The notes below the pieces were generated by a model. That model was not told the DNA's origin, did not search any database, and worked only from the letters and a program-made list of their open reading frames with translations. From the NCBI RefSeq assembly GCF_013782625.1, contig NZ_CP056199.1, positions 2,436,588 through 2,500,587 on the forward strand: a stretch of 64,000 bases of DNA, given 5' to 3'. Numbering within the stretch: the stretch's first letter is position 1; each line of letters starts with the position of its first letter. This DNA is from Enterobacter sp. RHBSTW-00994 (GTDB taxonomy: Bacteria > Pseudomonadota > Gammaproteobacteria > Enterobacterales > Enterobacteriaceae). A program made the position numbers and the translations under genes. Of the stretch, positions 17,193 through 26,576 are shown piece by piece.

Positions 17193-17206
17193 TTGACTTC
17201 GCTCAA
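17193..17206 (-). promoter_or_regulatory. FNR box of fnrS
   Basis: TTGAG-CGAA-GTCAA on the minus strand (consensus TTGAT-N4-ATCAA). Its centre is about 42.5 bases upstream of the inferred FnrS 5' end, the class II position expected for FNR activation. The box also lies about 50 bases past the zntB stop. Confidence 0.85.
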
Positions 17207-17252
17207 ACAAAATAGCGTTTTAAGGTGTTATCAGAAATGAAAAAACGTAAAT

Positions 17253-18236
17253 TTACAACCATTTACTACGATGCAACCACCATGCAACACCGCCAATCAA
17301 AACCACTAACATGATGCAAAATGCCGTAAAGCCAAACTGATATCCCCCTCCCGGAATTCCCCCCAGGTTAACGCCAAACAACCCGGTTAAAAATGTGCTG
17401 GGTAGAAACACCATCGCCATTAATGACATTGTGTATGTTCTTCTCGACAGTGATTCTTGCATCACCTGGGCAATTTCATCCGCCATCACGGCAGTTCTGG
17501 CAATACAGGAATCGATTTCATCAAGACCGCGTCCCAGCCTGTCAGCAATATCCTGCATTCTCCGACGCTGGTCATCATTCATCCAGTTGAGGCGTTCACT
17601 GGCCAGACGTGCATAGACATCTCGCTGCGGTGTCATATAACGTCGCATCACAATCAACTGTTTGCGTAACAGCGCCAGAAAGCCGCGGGGGGGAATTTGC
17701 TGGTCGAGGAGATTGTCTTCCAGGTCGATAATTTTATCGTGCAGTTCTTCAATAAATTCACTGGCGTGGTCGGTCAGTGCGTCGCAGACATCAACAAGCC
17801 ATCCACCGCAGTCGATCGGCCCCGTACCCTCTTTCAAGTCATTCACCACGTCATCCAGCGCCAGAACTTTTCTCTGGCGAGTAGAGACAATCATGCGCTC
17901 GTCCATATAGACGCGCATCGCGACCAACTGGTCGGGGCGTTCATCTGTACTACCATTAATGCAGCGTAACGTAATCAGTGTACCGTCGCCCAATCGACTG
18001 ACTCGTGGCCGCAGGCTGTCTCCTGATAACGCATCCCGAACACTGTTCGGTAACAGGGGAGTTGAAGCCAGCCACTGTGCGCTATCCGGATGTGTGTAGT
18101 TAAGATGCAGCCAACAGGGGTGTTCACTGTCGATGCTATCACTGTCTTCAAGTGGTCTGGCTCCGCCACGACCGTCAAACACCCACGCAAAAACCGCGTC
18201 AGGAACGTTAACTTCAGAGCCTTTAATGCCTTCCAC
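17253..18236 (-). CDS. zntB: Zinc transporter ZntB (CorA family)
   Basis: 327 residues. A large cytoplasmic N-terminal domain (1-265) is followed by two C-terminal membrane helices joined by a loop with GVN ([12 protein letters not shown]), the GMN-like signature of ZntB. It forms a pentameric inner-membrane Zn2+ channel/transporter. I prefer the GTG at 18236 (GGAGG a few bases upstream, giving [18 protein letters not shown] and the E. coli length of 327) over the ATG at 18254. Confidence 0.95.
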   Translation of the reverse strand: MEGIKGSEVNVPDAVFAWVFDGRGGARPLEDSDSIDSEHPCWLHLNYTHPDSAQWLASTPLLPNSVRDALSGDSLRPRVSRLGDGTLITLRCINGSTDERPDQLVAMRVYMDERMIVSTRQRKVLALDDVVNDLKEGTGPIDCGGWLVDVCDALTDHASEFIEELHDKIIDLEDNLLDQQIPPRGFLALLRKQLIVMRRYMTPQRDVYARLASERLNWMNDDQRRRMQDIADRLGRGLDEIDSCIARTAVMADEIAQVMQESLSRRTYTMSLMAMVFLPSTFLTGLFGVNLGGIPGGGYQFGFTAFCIMLVVLIGGVAWWLHRSKWL

Positions 18237-18432
18237 AGCGCCTCCACTTTTCATTACTTTCGTTGTCAGTCTAGCTTTCGGTCAACGTTAAGCAATATTT
18301 ATGTACAGCATAATACTGAATTCGCTCATAAATTGTTCGTTTCAATAAAGGTTACAGTGGACAGGCGCAGGCAAAACGTTAGAGTTAATGAAATGCTGCC
18401 AATTTGATCTAAACGTATCCCGGAGTGACCTG

Positions 18433-19569
18433 GTGACAATAAAAAAGCCCTGTGCGGCATTCGATTTTCGTCTGGCCGAAATGCGCTCAATTGCCATAAA
18501 AACAAGCATGACCTGGTTCCTGTGGGTAAACATCCTGTTCTCCTTATTTATATTAGGACGTCGCTATTTCTCTACCTTCGACGCTCTGACATCACCGCTT
18601 AGTCCTCAGGATTTGCTGGAGTCGGTGATGGTTATCGACCTGACGCTCTCAGTCGCCGTACTTTTCATCCTACGGATGGCCCCGCTGCAACATGCCAACT
18701 GGCTAAGAAAATTGGCGAAAGTGAGCGTTGTCGGCCTAAGCCTCTGCTGGGCAATCTGCTTTTATGTACTCATTGCCAGCGAAGATATCCGCATCATTTT
18801 TCCGTTTGCCGCGTTATTACTTTTTACTGCACTTATCTCGCTTTATTTCGACCCAAAGGTGTTACTGAGCTTTATTGTACCTGTATGGCTAACCATTCTC
18901 GTCACGACGCTATTTCACCCCTCCAGTCTCACCGTACTGAACGCATTATTATGGATACTGCTGGCTGGTCTGATTGAATCTGGCCGACGTATTCTCAATA
19001 GCTGGTTTCTTTTGGCGTTACGCCGCGAGCAGGAAAATGCAGATCTGATTCAGCAATTAGGGCAATTGGCCAGCAAAGATCCGTTAACCGGCCTTGCCAA
19101 CCGTCGATCCTTCGAAGCCAGGATGGATGATCAAGAGATTCTAAACCATCAGCGTGACGGTATAGGTTTTGGCCTGATCATGCTGGATGTTGATCATTTC
19201 AAGCTCTATAACGACTATTATGGCCATCAGCAGGGTGATGCGTGTCTGGTTGCCATTGCACAAACACTTGAGTTCGCCACACAAGAAAGCAAAGGAGTGG
19301 TGGGTCGTTTTGGTGGGGAAGAGTTTGTTCTGTTACTGCCCGACGCAACCCTCGACATGTTGCTCAATACAGCAGAAAACATCACTCAGGCATTGCGCAC
19401 GCAGGCACTTCCGTATGTCCTTTCGCCCGTCAATCCTTTAGTCACCGTAAGTCAGGGGCTGGCCACCTGGCAACCGGGACAAACCGCGCCATCCATCATT
19501 GCCCGTGCAGATAAGGCGCTGTATATGGCGAAACAGCAAGGCCGTAATCGTTGGGTTGCTGTGCAATAA
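18433..19569 (+). CDS. Membrane diguanylate cyclase (GGEEF)
   Basis: 378 residues. About six membrane helices occupy roughly residues 20-205, followed by a short coiled segment and a GGDEF domain (about 215-375). The active-site motif is GRFGGEEF and the metal-binding motif DVDHFKLYND. The inhibitory I-site RxxD is absent (ESKG in its place), so no product inhibition is expected. It would make cyclic di-GMP from GTP at the inner membrane. The GTG at 18433, after CGGAG, is a reasonable start; ATG at 18388 and 18481 are alternatives. It does not look like E. coli DgcM, which is the zntB neighbour there. Confidence 0.88.
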   Translation: MTIKKPCAAFDFRLAEMRSIAIKTSMTWFLWVNILFSLFILGRRYFSTFDALTSPLSPQDLLESVMVIDLTLSVAVLFILRMAPLQHANWLRKLAKVSVVGLSLCWAICFYVLIASEDIRIIFPFAALLLFTALISLYFDPKVLLSFIVPVWLTILVTTLFHPSSLTVLNALLWILLAGLIESGRRILNSWFLLALRREQENADLIQQLGQLASKDPLTGLANRRSFEARMDDQEILNHQRDGIGFGLIMLDVDHFKLYNDYYGHQQGDACLVAIAQTLEFATQESKGVVGRFGGEEFVLLLPDATLDMLLNTAENITQALRTQALPYVLSPVNPLVTVSQGLATWQPGQTAPSIIARADKALYMAKQQGRNRWVAVQ

Positions 19570-19604
19570 AAGCAAAAGCCTGGGCAAACCAGGCTTTTGC
19601 TTTT
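19568..19604. terminator. Bidirectional terminator between the GGDEF and chemoreceptor genes
   Basis: Perfect 16-bp stem AAAAGCAAAAGCCTGG/CCAGGCTTTTGCTTTT with a 5-base loop; A and T runs on the two arms make it work in both directions. It starts at the stop codon of the cyclase and ends 3 bases before the chemoreceptor stop. Confidence 0.9.
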
Positions 19605-19606
19605 AA

Positions 19607-20761
19607 TCAGAATGAATGTTCAGTTCGATGCGAAAACGCCACAGGAGATGCCTGCATCGACGGGTAAACCTCTGCCGGAACACCACTATCAAGCCGGAAG
19701 TTACGCGTCCTGGCCTGTAGCTCAATCACCTGATTGCGCAGAACGTCTGACGAACCGTTGAGTTCTTCAACCATTGCAACGTTACTCTGCGTAACGCGTT
19801 CCAGTTCTGAGAGAGCCTGCGTAATTTGCGAGATCCCTTTCTCTTGCTCTGTCGTGGTGGTGGAGATGTCGTCCATCAGTCTGCTCACCTGCCCCGAGCC
19901 CTCCACAATTTCATGCATGTTTTTCTCTGCTTCGGAGACAACCGTCACGCCCTGAGTCACGTTATTACTGGTCACATCAATCAGCGTTTTAATGTTCTTT
20001 GCCGCTTCCGCACTACGATGAGCAAGGTTTCTGACCTCACCGGCAACCACTGAGAACCCTTTCCCATGATCGCCCGCTCTCGCTGCCTCAACAGCCGCAT
20101 TCAGCGCCAGAATGTTTGTCTGGAAAGCGATGCCATCAATAAGCGTAATAATTTCCGTCATTTGCTGCGCACACTCCGTAATGGATTGCATGTTGTTAGC
20201 AACTTGCCCCATCAACTCCCCCCCTTTACGAGCCTGTAGTGTTGCCGCATTTGCCCGTTCACTGGCTAAACGCGTATTGTCCGCGTTATTTTTGGTACTG
20301 GCCGCCATCTGTTCCATGCTGGCTGCCGTTTGAATCAGCGAGGCGGATTGCTGTTCAGTCTTAACTGAAAGTTGTGCACTACGCGCAGACAGTTGTTCAG
20401 ACAATGTCATCGCCGTTTGAGACGATGCGCGGATCTCACGCACTAACGTGGCGATATTGCTTGATAAACTATTGATACCCGGAATCAATCGACCGGCACA
20501 GTTATTGCCAAATTCTGGGATAGACACCGCGAGATTGCCTGACGTCACCTCTTCGATGCTTTTTTTCACTGTATTGATAGGGGTCACAAGATATTTGGTC
20601 ATATAGGACCAAAGTAAAAATGCTGCAAGTACATTAACAACATTCACTGAAATAAAAAGCGTTGCGTTGTTCGATAAAAAAGCCACCAATACATCTAATA
20701 ACAAAAATACGCCCAAGAGAAAATAGATAATAAACGTTCGGACACTAATATTTCTTAGCAT
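19607..20761 (-). CDS. Methyl-accepting chemotaxis protein without a periplasmic sensor domain
   Basis: 384 residues. Two membrane helices (about 9-30 and 37-55) are separated by only a few residues, so there is no ligand-binding domain outside the membrane. A HAMP-like segment (about 55-110) and the cytoplasmic signalling domain follow, with the invariant tip IDGIAFQTNILALNAAVEAARAG and GFSVVAGEVRNLAHRSAEAAKNI. No CheR/CheB-binding NWETF-type pentapeptide is seen at the C-terminus (ends EHSF). It would signal to CheA/CheW from an internal or membrane cue. The ATG at 20761 has a GAGA site; an upstream GTG at 20773 is less likely. Confidence 0.9.
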   Translation of the reverse strand: MLRNISVRTFIIYFLLGVFLLLDVLVAFLSNNATLFISVNVVNVLAAFLLWSYMTKYLVTPINTVKKSIEEVTSGNLAVSIPEFGNNCAGRLIPGINSLSSNIATLVREIRASSQTAMTLSEQLSARSAQLSVKTEQQSASLIQTAASMEQMAASTKNNADNTRLASERANAATLQARKGGELMGQVANNMQSITECAQQMTEIITLIDGIAFQTNILALNAAVEAARAGDHGKGFSVVAGEVRNLAHRSAEAAKNIKTLIDVTSNNVTQGVTVVSEAEKNMHEIVEGSGQVSRLMDDISTTTTEQEKGISQITQALSELERVTQSNVAMVEELNGSSDVLRNQVIELQARTRNFRLDSGVPAEVYPSMQASPVAFSHRTEHSF

Positions 20762-21219
20762 AATGGCTCTCACTATTTAATATTTTGGTCAACATTAGGG
20801 TTATAGCACCCACCCTGGACTTTTTCACCACGATCGACGTGTGGTTTTTTGTTTCGAACATTGATTCCTAAAGTTTAACTTAAGTCGATTTAAAAGATGG
20901 TATTAGCGGAAATGTAGTGAATTTAATCCCGCCCCTCTGGTTTTTACTGCACCAAAGCGATAGCATTTACTCTTGCTGGTTAATATAATCACGCTCATAT
21001 TTAAGGAACATTGCTGTGAATCTTCATTATTGTTTAGCAATGCTTAATAGATTAATGCAAGAATATATCCTGTTCTTTTTTTTGAGCATAAAAAAAATAA
21101 TATGACTGGTCATTTTTCACGATAAATAACTAATCTTGTCTGAACGAGCGAGATCCTGTCTGATACATCACATGCCAGGCAGGCGAACTCTGTAACCTTC
21201 TTTGGCGTGGGATTGCATA
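20762..21219. other. Divergent intergenic region
   Basis: About 460 AT-rich bases between the chemoreceptor and the MHYT gene. It contains an imperfect hairpin with a T tail on the + strand (about 20827-20852) and no convincing ORF. A flagellar sigma-28 promoter for the chemoreceptor was looked for and not convincingly found. Confidence 0.35.
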
Positions 21220-23349
21220 ATGCTCAATGTATCGTGGGACCCAGTGTTAATTGCCATCTCGTTCCTGGTGGCGTTTATCGCCTCTTTTGTGGCATTAGAC
21301 TGTGCAGGAAAAATCCCCCTCACTAGCCGCAAAGCCGCTATGTTCTGGCGCATTGCCGGAGGCGTGACCCTGGGAATCGGCATCTGGTCAATGCATTTCA
21401 TTGGCATGCTGTCTATGAAAATGCCGATGATCATGAGTTATCACCTCTGGCTCACGCTAGGGTCACTCGGCATCGCCGTGCTGACATCCACTCTGGCGAT
21501 CAATATTGCGGTCCCCGGCAATTCGCTTTCTCCGTTTCGTTTAATCCTGGCCACGCTGATCCTGAGTTCAGGAGTGGTGTCGATGCACTACGTAGGAATG
21601 GCTGCACTGATGCTTCACGGGAGTATCAGTTGGGACCAGCGTATTGTGCTGCTGTCTGTGGTGATTGCGATTATTGCCTCTGGAGTCGCACTCTGGCTCG
21701 CATTTCATCTGCGTGATAAGCGCAAAGGTGTCTTTATCAATCGCATTGCTGCTGCCCTTGTGATGGGGACGGCCATTTGTGCCATGCATTATACCGGAAT
21801 GAGTGCGGCTCATTTTCACGATATGGCGCTCACGATGCCAGGTGGCATCAGTGAACTCGGGCTCTCGATTTGGGTTTCAGTCACGACCCTGTGTCTGCTT
21901 GGGCTCATGTTAATTATTTCGCTGGTGGACTCCCATTTTCGCACAGTCAGGCTGACCGATAATTTGCGTCAGCTGAATCGGCAACTGGAACTACAGGCCC
22001 GGTTTGACGCACTTACCGGCCTAGCTAACCGGCATCAGATGGATATCCGCTTACAGGATTGTCTGCACAGTTCACTGCTGAATAAGAAACAATTTGCCGT
22101 CGTTTTCATCGACATTGACCATTTTAAACGCGTGAACGATACCTGGGGACATCATGTAGGCGATGAGCTGTTAATTAGCGTTGCACAGAGAATTACCGCC
22201 AGACTGACGCGTGAAATGACGCTGGCAAGGTTAGGTGGTGATGAGTTTATTTTGCTGGTCCCGGAATGTGATGATGAGAAAATTAATACTCTGGTCACCA
22301 CGTTGCTCGATGACATGCGTCGGCCACTGTCAATTTGCGGTCATGCACAAAATACCACGCTAAGCGCAGGCGTCAGCCTGTATCCGCAGCATGGCGAAAC
22401 GCTGCATGAGCTTAAGCTGAAAGCTGATGCGGCGATGAATCATGTCAAACAAGAAGGTCGAAACGGCTGGGCGATCTATCGTCCTGAAATGTCAACAGCG
22501 GTTCCTGCTGAACCCAGTTTCTTACAGGAGCTATCTCAGGCGCTTGAGCGCGATCAATTTGAGCTTTGGTATCAGCCAACCTACCTCGCTGAGCAGAATA
22601 CTATTCACGGTTTTGAAGCACTTCTACGCTGGCGACACCCGGAGCAAGGCGTGTTGCTGCCGAGTTTGTTTTTACCGTCTCTTGAACAGACCGGTTTAAT
22701 CATACCTGTCGGAAACTGGGCGATTGAAGCCGCGTGCCGGCAATTACATTTCTGGACGGAGCAAGGCTTCAGTCAGTGGACATTGTCATTCAACTTATCG
22801 CCTATACAGTTTGAACAACAAGATATATTCACTGTTGTCTCCTCCATGCTGCAAAAATATAATCTGCTTCCGTCTCGCCTGATCCTTGAAGTCACTGAAA
22901 GCACAGCCCTCAAAAATCTTGACCGCAGTATCGAATTGCTGAATGCGTTTAACCAGGCTGGAATAACCGTTTCAATAGATGATTTTGGTACGGGTTATTC
23001 AAATCTGCTTATGCTCAACGTTCTTCCTGCAAAAGAGCTTAAAATCGACAAAAGTTTTGTGAGCTCCATGCTGGAAAATGAGAAAAGCAGAAAGCTGGTG
23101 GAAACCATTATTAATATTGCGCGCACAATGGAGATGAAAATCGTCGCTGAGGGGATCGAAACAGAAGCGCAGCAAGAAGTCCTGGCCAGCCTGGGTTGTG
23201 ATTACCTGCAAGGTTTCCTGTTCTCTCGACCTTTACCAGCAGAACAGGTTCCCTGGTTACTGTTACAAAAGAACTCCGACAAACAGATTATACCAATCGG
23301 TAAAGTTCATACGGAATCCTCATTTATTTCACAAAAAAATCATGCCTGA
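21220..23349 (+). CDS. MHYT-GGDEF-EAL cyclic di-GMP enzyme
   Basis: 709 residues. The N-terminal MHYT sensor (about 1-240, seven membrane helices) has the repeated MHFIGM, MHYVGM and MHYTGM motifs thought to bind a metal and sense a gas or redox state. A GGDEF domain (about 265-420, LARLGGDEF intact, no RxxD I-site) is followed by an EAL domain (about 435-690) with all key elements: FEALLRW, LEVTES, IDDFGTGYSN, KIDKSFV, VAEGIETE and QGFLFSRPL. Both activities could work; the EAL residues look complete for phosphodiesterase action. The ATG at 21220 gives the usual MHYT start; an upstream TTG is rejected. PAS-GGDEF follows after 92 bases. Confidence 0.93.
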   Translation: MLNVSWDPVLIAISFLVAFIASFVALDCAGKIPLTSRKAAMFWRIAGGVTLGIGIWSMHFIGMLSMKMPMIMSYHLWLTLGSLGIAVLTSTLAINIAVPGNSLSPFRLILATLILSSGVVSMHYVGMAALMLHGSISWDQRIVLLSVVIAIIASGVALWLAFHLRDKRKGVFINRIAAALVMGTAICAMHYTGMSAAHFHDMALTMPGGISELGLSIWVSVTTLCLLGLMLIISLVDSHFRTVRLTDNLRQLNRQLELQARFDALTGLANRHQMDIRLQDCLHSSLLNKKQFAVVFIDIDHFKRVNDTWGHHVGDELLISVAQRITARLTREMTLARLGGDEFILLVPECDDEKINTLVTTLLDDMRRPLSICGHAQNTTLSAGVSLYPQHGETLHELKLKADAAMNHVKQEGRNGWAIYRPEMSTAVPAEPSFLQELSQALERDQFELWYQPTYLAEQNTIHGFEALLRWRHPEQGVLLPSLFLPSLEQTGLIIPVGNWAIEAACRQLHFWTEQGFSQWTLSFNLSPIQFEQQDIFTVVSSMLQKYNLLPSRLILEVTESTALKNLDRSIELLNAFNQAGITVSIDDFGTGYSNLLMLNVLPAKELKIDKSFVSSMLENEKSRKLVETIINIARTMEMKIVAEGIETEAQQEVLASLGCDYLQGFLFSRPLPAEQVPWLLLQKNSDKQIIPIGKVHTESSFISQKNHA

Positions 23350-23441
23350 TGTGGTGAACTAGAGTATGTTTCAAAGGAGCCCACGCGAGTCAATTCCGCC
23401 GTGATCGTCAGGCACATTGTGCCGATGAATAGGAATTTCCT

Positions 23442-24674
23442 ATGTCGCAAAATAGCTTCGATGCACTGAATTTCATAAAGACGCCAGTGTGGCTAATTTC
23501 ACCTGTCTCAGAACAGATCCTATTTGCGAACACCGCAGCAACGGATGTCATGCGGAATAAAACGCTGATTGAAATGCGGGCTGGAATATATTCCGCAAAT
23601 GCGCAAACAGTGCTTTCAATGTATGTACCAGACCTTAAAGCCGATCAAGAGATCGTCGAAATCTGGACCGTCTTGCGTGATCAGCAGGAGAGCACGCTCA
23701 GTTGCCGCCTGACACTGACCTGGTTTGAACCTTATGGTGATGTCATTGTGTTTGAAGGTATTACTCTGCAAACGCCTTCAGGCCTCAAGGCAACTCGTTC
23801 AGCCACTTATCAGCGTAAGAAACAAGGTTTCTACGCCCGATTTTTCCTGACTAACAGTGCCCCGATGCTCTTAATTGACCCGTCCAGAGACGGTCAAATT
23901 GTTGATGCCAATGTGGCAGCCCTTAATTTTTATGGTTATTCCCATGATGAGATGTGTTGTAAACATACGTGGGAGATCAACACGCTTGGGCGCAATATTT
24001 TACCAATAATGACTGAAATCGCGCGTCTTCCTGGTGGGCATAAACCGCTTAATTTTATTCATCGTCTTGCTGATGGGACCACCCGCCACGTTCAAACCTA
24101 CGCCGGCCCTATCGAGATTTACGGTGACAAACTCATGCTCTGTATCATTCACGATATTACCGAGCAGAAGCGGCTTGAACAGGAACTGGAGCACGCCGCA
24201 TTGCGTGATTCGATGACAGGCCTGCTCAATCGTCGACAGTTTTACCTAATTACAGAGCAAACCAACCTCTCACACCTCCCGACCCAGCAGCAGTTCAGCT
24301 TGTTATTGGTCGACACCGATCATTTCAAAAACATCAACGATGTGTTCGGTCACCTTAAGGGAGATGAGGTTTTGATCTCCTTGTCTCGTACACTGGAGTC
24401 CTGCTGTCGTGAAGACGATGTGGTGTTTCGCTGGGGTGGTGAAGAGTTTGTCATCTTACTGCCAAAGACATCACTCGATACCGCAATGCAGGTTGCCGAA
24501 ACTATCCGTGCCGCGGTCGCTCGCATTACGATCCCCGGACTGCCCCGCTTTACTGTTAGCATAGGCGTTGCCCGGCATAACCCTGATGAGAGTATCGACG
24601 ATCTGTTTAAACGCGTTGATGATGCGCTTTATCGTGCCAAGAACAACGGCCGCAATAAAGTGCTGGCGGCATGA
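23442..24674 (+). CDS. PAS-GGDEF diguanylate cyclase
   Basis: 410 residues, soluble. A PAS-like N-terminal region (1-110) and a second PAS (about 135-240, MLLIDPSRDGQIVDANVAALNFYGYSHDEM and the PAC-like HDITEQKRLEQELEHAA) lead into a GGDEF domain (about 245-408). The motif is RWGGEEF, with DTDHFKNIND for metal/GTP and an I-site RxxD (REDD) before it, so feedback inhibition is expected. Probably in one transcription unit with the MHYT protein upstream. Confidence 0.92.
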   Translation: MSQNSFDALNFIKTPVWLISPVSEQILFANTAATDVMRNKTLIEMRAGIYSANAQTVLSMYVPDLKADQEIVEIWTVLRDQQESTLSCRLTLTWFEPYGDVIVFEGITLQTPSGLKATRSATYQRKKQGFYARFFLTNSAPMLLIDPSRDGQIVDANVAALNFYGYSHDEMCCKHTWEINTLGRNILPIMTEIARLPGGHKPLNFIHRLADGTTRHVQTYAGPIEIYGDKLMLCIIHDITEQKRLEQELEHAALRDSMTGLLNRRQFYLITEQTNLSHLPTQQQFSLLLVDTDHFKNINDVFGHLKGDEVLISLSRTLESCCREDDVVFRWGGEEFVILLPKTSLDTAMQVAETIRAAVARITIPGLPRFTVSIGVARHNPDESIDDLFKRVDDALYRAKNNGRNKVLAA

Positions 24675-24748
24675 AACTGGAGTATTGAGTAAAGCCCCGT
24701 TACAATGCCACCTCGAAGAACCAGACTTCAGGTGGGTAGTATCAGGTG

Positions 24749-24889
24749 ATGGGAAAGACAGAAATAATACTCATCTTAATCATTTTAAGCCTTATTATTT
24801 TAGGCTACTGGTTTATTTTTAGCGGTGAAATCTGGCATCTGGTCGAATACCTTGAAAACTGTATCTACCCTTCTATCGAAACCCCTTAG
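24749..24889 (+). CDS. Putative 46-residue membrane protein
   Basis: ATG at 24749 with AGG-containing sequence just upstream. The peptide has one N-terminal membrane helix (IILILIILSLIILGYWFIF) and a short acidic/aromatic tail with one Cys (GEIWHLVEYLENCIYPSIETP). It lies 75 bases past the PAS-GGDEF stop, and a terminator follows at 25017. I do not recognise a family. Coding potential is suggested only by length, start site and hydrophobic pattern. Confidence 0.45.
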   Translation: MGKTEIILILIILSLIILGYWFIFSGEIWHLVEYLENCIYPSIETP

Positions 24890-25016
24890 TGCATGTTTAA
24901 TTCATTGTTTCACCTACCGAATTTGTCAGGTATCACCACCTGCAACAGGTGCGTAGAATACACGCCGTTATCCGCCTAGCGGTGGGCAACGAATCAATGA
25001 ATCATTTGTTTATTTC

Positions 25017-25041
25017 GCCCGTGCTCTGACGGGCTTTTTTT
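25017..25041 (+). terminator. Intrinsic terminator, GCCCGT/ACGGGC plus seven T
   Basis: A strong Rho-independent signal on the + strand about 130 bases after the 46-codon ORF. It ends either the cyclic di-GMP transcription unit or an RNA made from the 24890-25041 stretch, which has a second hairpin (CACCTGCAACAGGTG) but no gene. Nothing was recognised in the remaining bases up to 25207 apart from a short open frame on the minus strand after the isomerase gene. Confidence 0.8.
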
Positions 25042-25207
25042 ATTTTCTTATTCTAGCGGGCCATAACCTTAATTTAGCTTAGGCACTGACCGAAAAATAT
25101 TAGTGCTTGGTTATGTACTCGCCCTGTAACACAATACCTGATATTTCCCTCAAGACGCCATAACTCAGGCCAGCTACCCAAGGCGTAATGGGGATCCGCC
25201 AGAATGT

Positions 25208-25852
25208 TTATGCACATATTTTGTCTCTCTGATTTTCAGGTGCTGCGACAATAAATTCCGGAAGATGGCTACAGGCCTCATACACTGCCCTGCAGCGTGG
25301 ATACTGGCGCAGATCACAGCCCATTCTCTGCGCATTTGCCCATTGAGGAATCAGGCAGCAATCCGCCAGCGTTGGGCAATTCCCCACGCAAAATGCTCCT
25401 GATTGACTCTGACTCAGCAATTCTTCTACTGCACGAAGCCCTTGTTGGATCCAGTGCGCATACCAGCGCTTTTTCTCCTCCTCACTCACCTTTAACTCAT
25501 CAGTCAAATAGCGCAATACCCGAACATTGTTCAGCGGATGGATATCGCAGGTGATTGCATAGACAATTTCCAGCACTTTACTTCGAGCCGGATCGCCCAC
25601 AGGTAACAGTGGCACTTGTGGAAAATGGCGATCCAGCCAGTCTATGATTGCGAGCGACTGACCAAGCGATTCGCCTTCATCAGTCACTAACGTGGGAACG
25701 AGTCCGGCTGGATTTATCTGACGATAGGCGCACTCATTTTGTTGCCCAACACGAATATTGACGCCCACAGTCTGATAAGCGATCCCTTTTAAGGCCAGCG
25801 CGATACGCACCCGATATGATGCCGAGCTATTAAAAAAACTGTACAGCTTCAT
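25208..25852 (-). CDS. mhbI: Maleylpyruvate isomerase (zeta-class GST fold)
   Basis: 214 residues, glutathione S-transferase fold of the MaiA/NagL group. The N-terminal thioredoxin-like domain has SSASYRVRIALALKG (the active-site Ser/Cys loop of zeta GSTs is SS[AC]SYRVRIAL), NPAGLVPTLV and ESLGQSLAIIDWL. It isomerises maleylpyruvate to fumarylpyruvate with glutathione in the gentisate pathway. Last gene of a four-gene operon (transporter, dioxygenase, hydrolase, isomerase). The symbol follows Klebsiella mhbRTDHIM by order; maleylacetoacetate isomerase would be the alternative in a homogentisate pathway, but the dioxygenase next door is gentisate-type. Confidence 0.88.
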   Translation of the reverse strand: MKLYSFFNSSASYRVRIALALKGIAYQTVGVNIRVGQQNECAYRQINPAGLVPTLVTDEGESLGQSLAIIDWLDRHFPQVPLLPVGDPARSKVLEIVYAITCDIHPLNNVRVLRYLTDELKVSEEEKKRWYAHWIQQGLRAVEELLSQSQSGAFCVGNCPTLADCCLIPQWANAQRMGCDLRQYPRCRAVYEACSHLPEFIVAAPENQRDKICA

Positions 25853-25860
25853 TTTTCACC

Positions 25861-26562
25861 TCAGACAATCTTCACACTGATAGGCGTCAAACCCTCTACA
25901 TTCCCGGTAATCACATCATCCTTCACAACCGCACCTACACCTTCCGGTGTGCCGGTAAAGATTAAATCGCCAGGCTGTAGTTCGAAAAAAGTGGACAGAT
26001 AGCTGATGGTTTCATTTACCGACCAGATAAGATGGAGAATATCGCTACGCTGACGATCTTCACCATTCACCTGCAACCAAATCGCAGTTTCATTCAGATC
26101 AACCGCATCGGCCACTTTATGCAAAGGGGCAATGGGAGCGGAATTGTCAAACGATTTACCGATTTCCCACGGACGCCCCATCTTGCGCATCTCCATCTGC
26201 CGGTCACGACGCGTCATATCCAGTCCGGTGGCATAACCCCATATATATTTATGGGCTTCATCTAACGGAATATCACTGCCTTTCTTACCTATGGCGACCA
26301 CCAGCTCAATTTCATAATGGTAATTATCCGTTTGTGACGGATAGGCTAGTTCCAGCGTTTCGCCCGTCGCCACGGGGACAACTGCGTCAGCCGGTTTACA
26401 AAAAAAGAAGGGCGGTTCGCGCTCGGGATCGAACCCCATTTCACGGGCGTGTGCCGCATAATTACGCCCAACACAATAAACTCGGCGAACAGGAAACTGC
26501 TCCTCGCTGCCAACAACCGGGATAGCAACCGGTTTCTGTGGTGCAAATGTATAGCGGACCAT
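25861..26562 (-). CDS. mhbH: Fumarylpyruvate hydrolase (FAH family)
   Basis: 233 residues, FAH-fold hydrolase. It has [17 protein letters not shown], the metal ligands in [15 protein letters not shown] (E-x-E pattern plus the later Asp in [12 protein letters not shown]), [10 protein letters not shown] and the C-terminal [15 protein letters not shown]. It splits fumarylpyruvate into fumarate and pyruvate, the last step of gentisate breakdown. It lies 8 bases upstream of the isomerase and 14 bases downstream of the dioxygenase, all on the same strand. Confidence 0.9.
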   Translation of the reverse strand: MVRYTFAPQKPVAIPVVGSEEQFPVRRVYCVGRNYAAHAREMGFDPEREPPFFFCKPADAVVPVATGETLELAYPSQTDNYHYEIELVVAIGKKGSDIPLDEAHKYIWGYATGLDMTRRDRQMEMRKMGRPWEIGKSFDNSAPIAPLHKVADAVDLNETAIWLQVNGEDRQRSDILHLIWSVNETISYLSTFFELQPGDLIFTGTPEGVGAVVKDDVITGNVEGLTPISVKIV

Positions 26563-26576
26563 GCTTTTTCCCCTTT

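Noticed and set aside
20827-20852. Hairpin with T tail on the + strand between the chemoreceptor and MHYT genes
   Set aside because: The stem is imperfect and no + strand transcript is expected to end here; too weak to call a terminator or sRNA.
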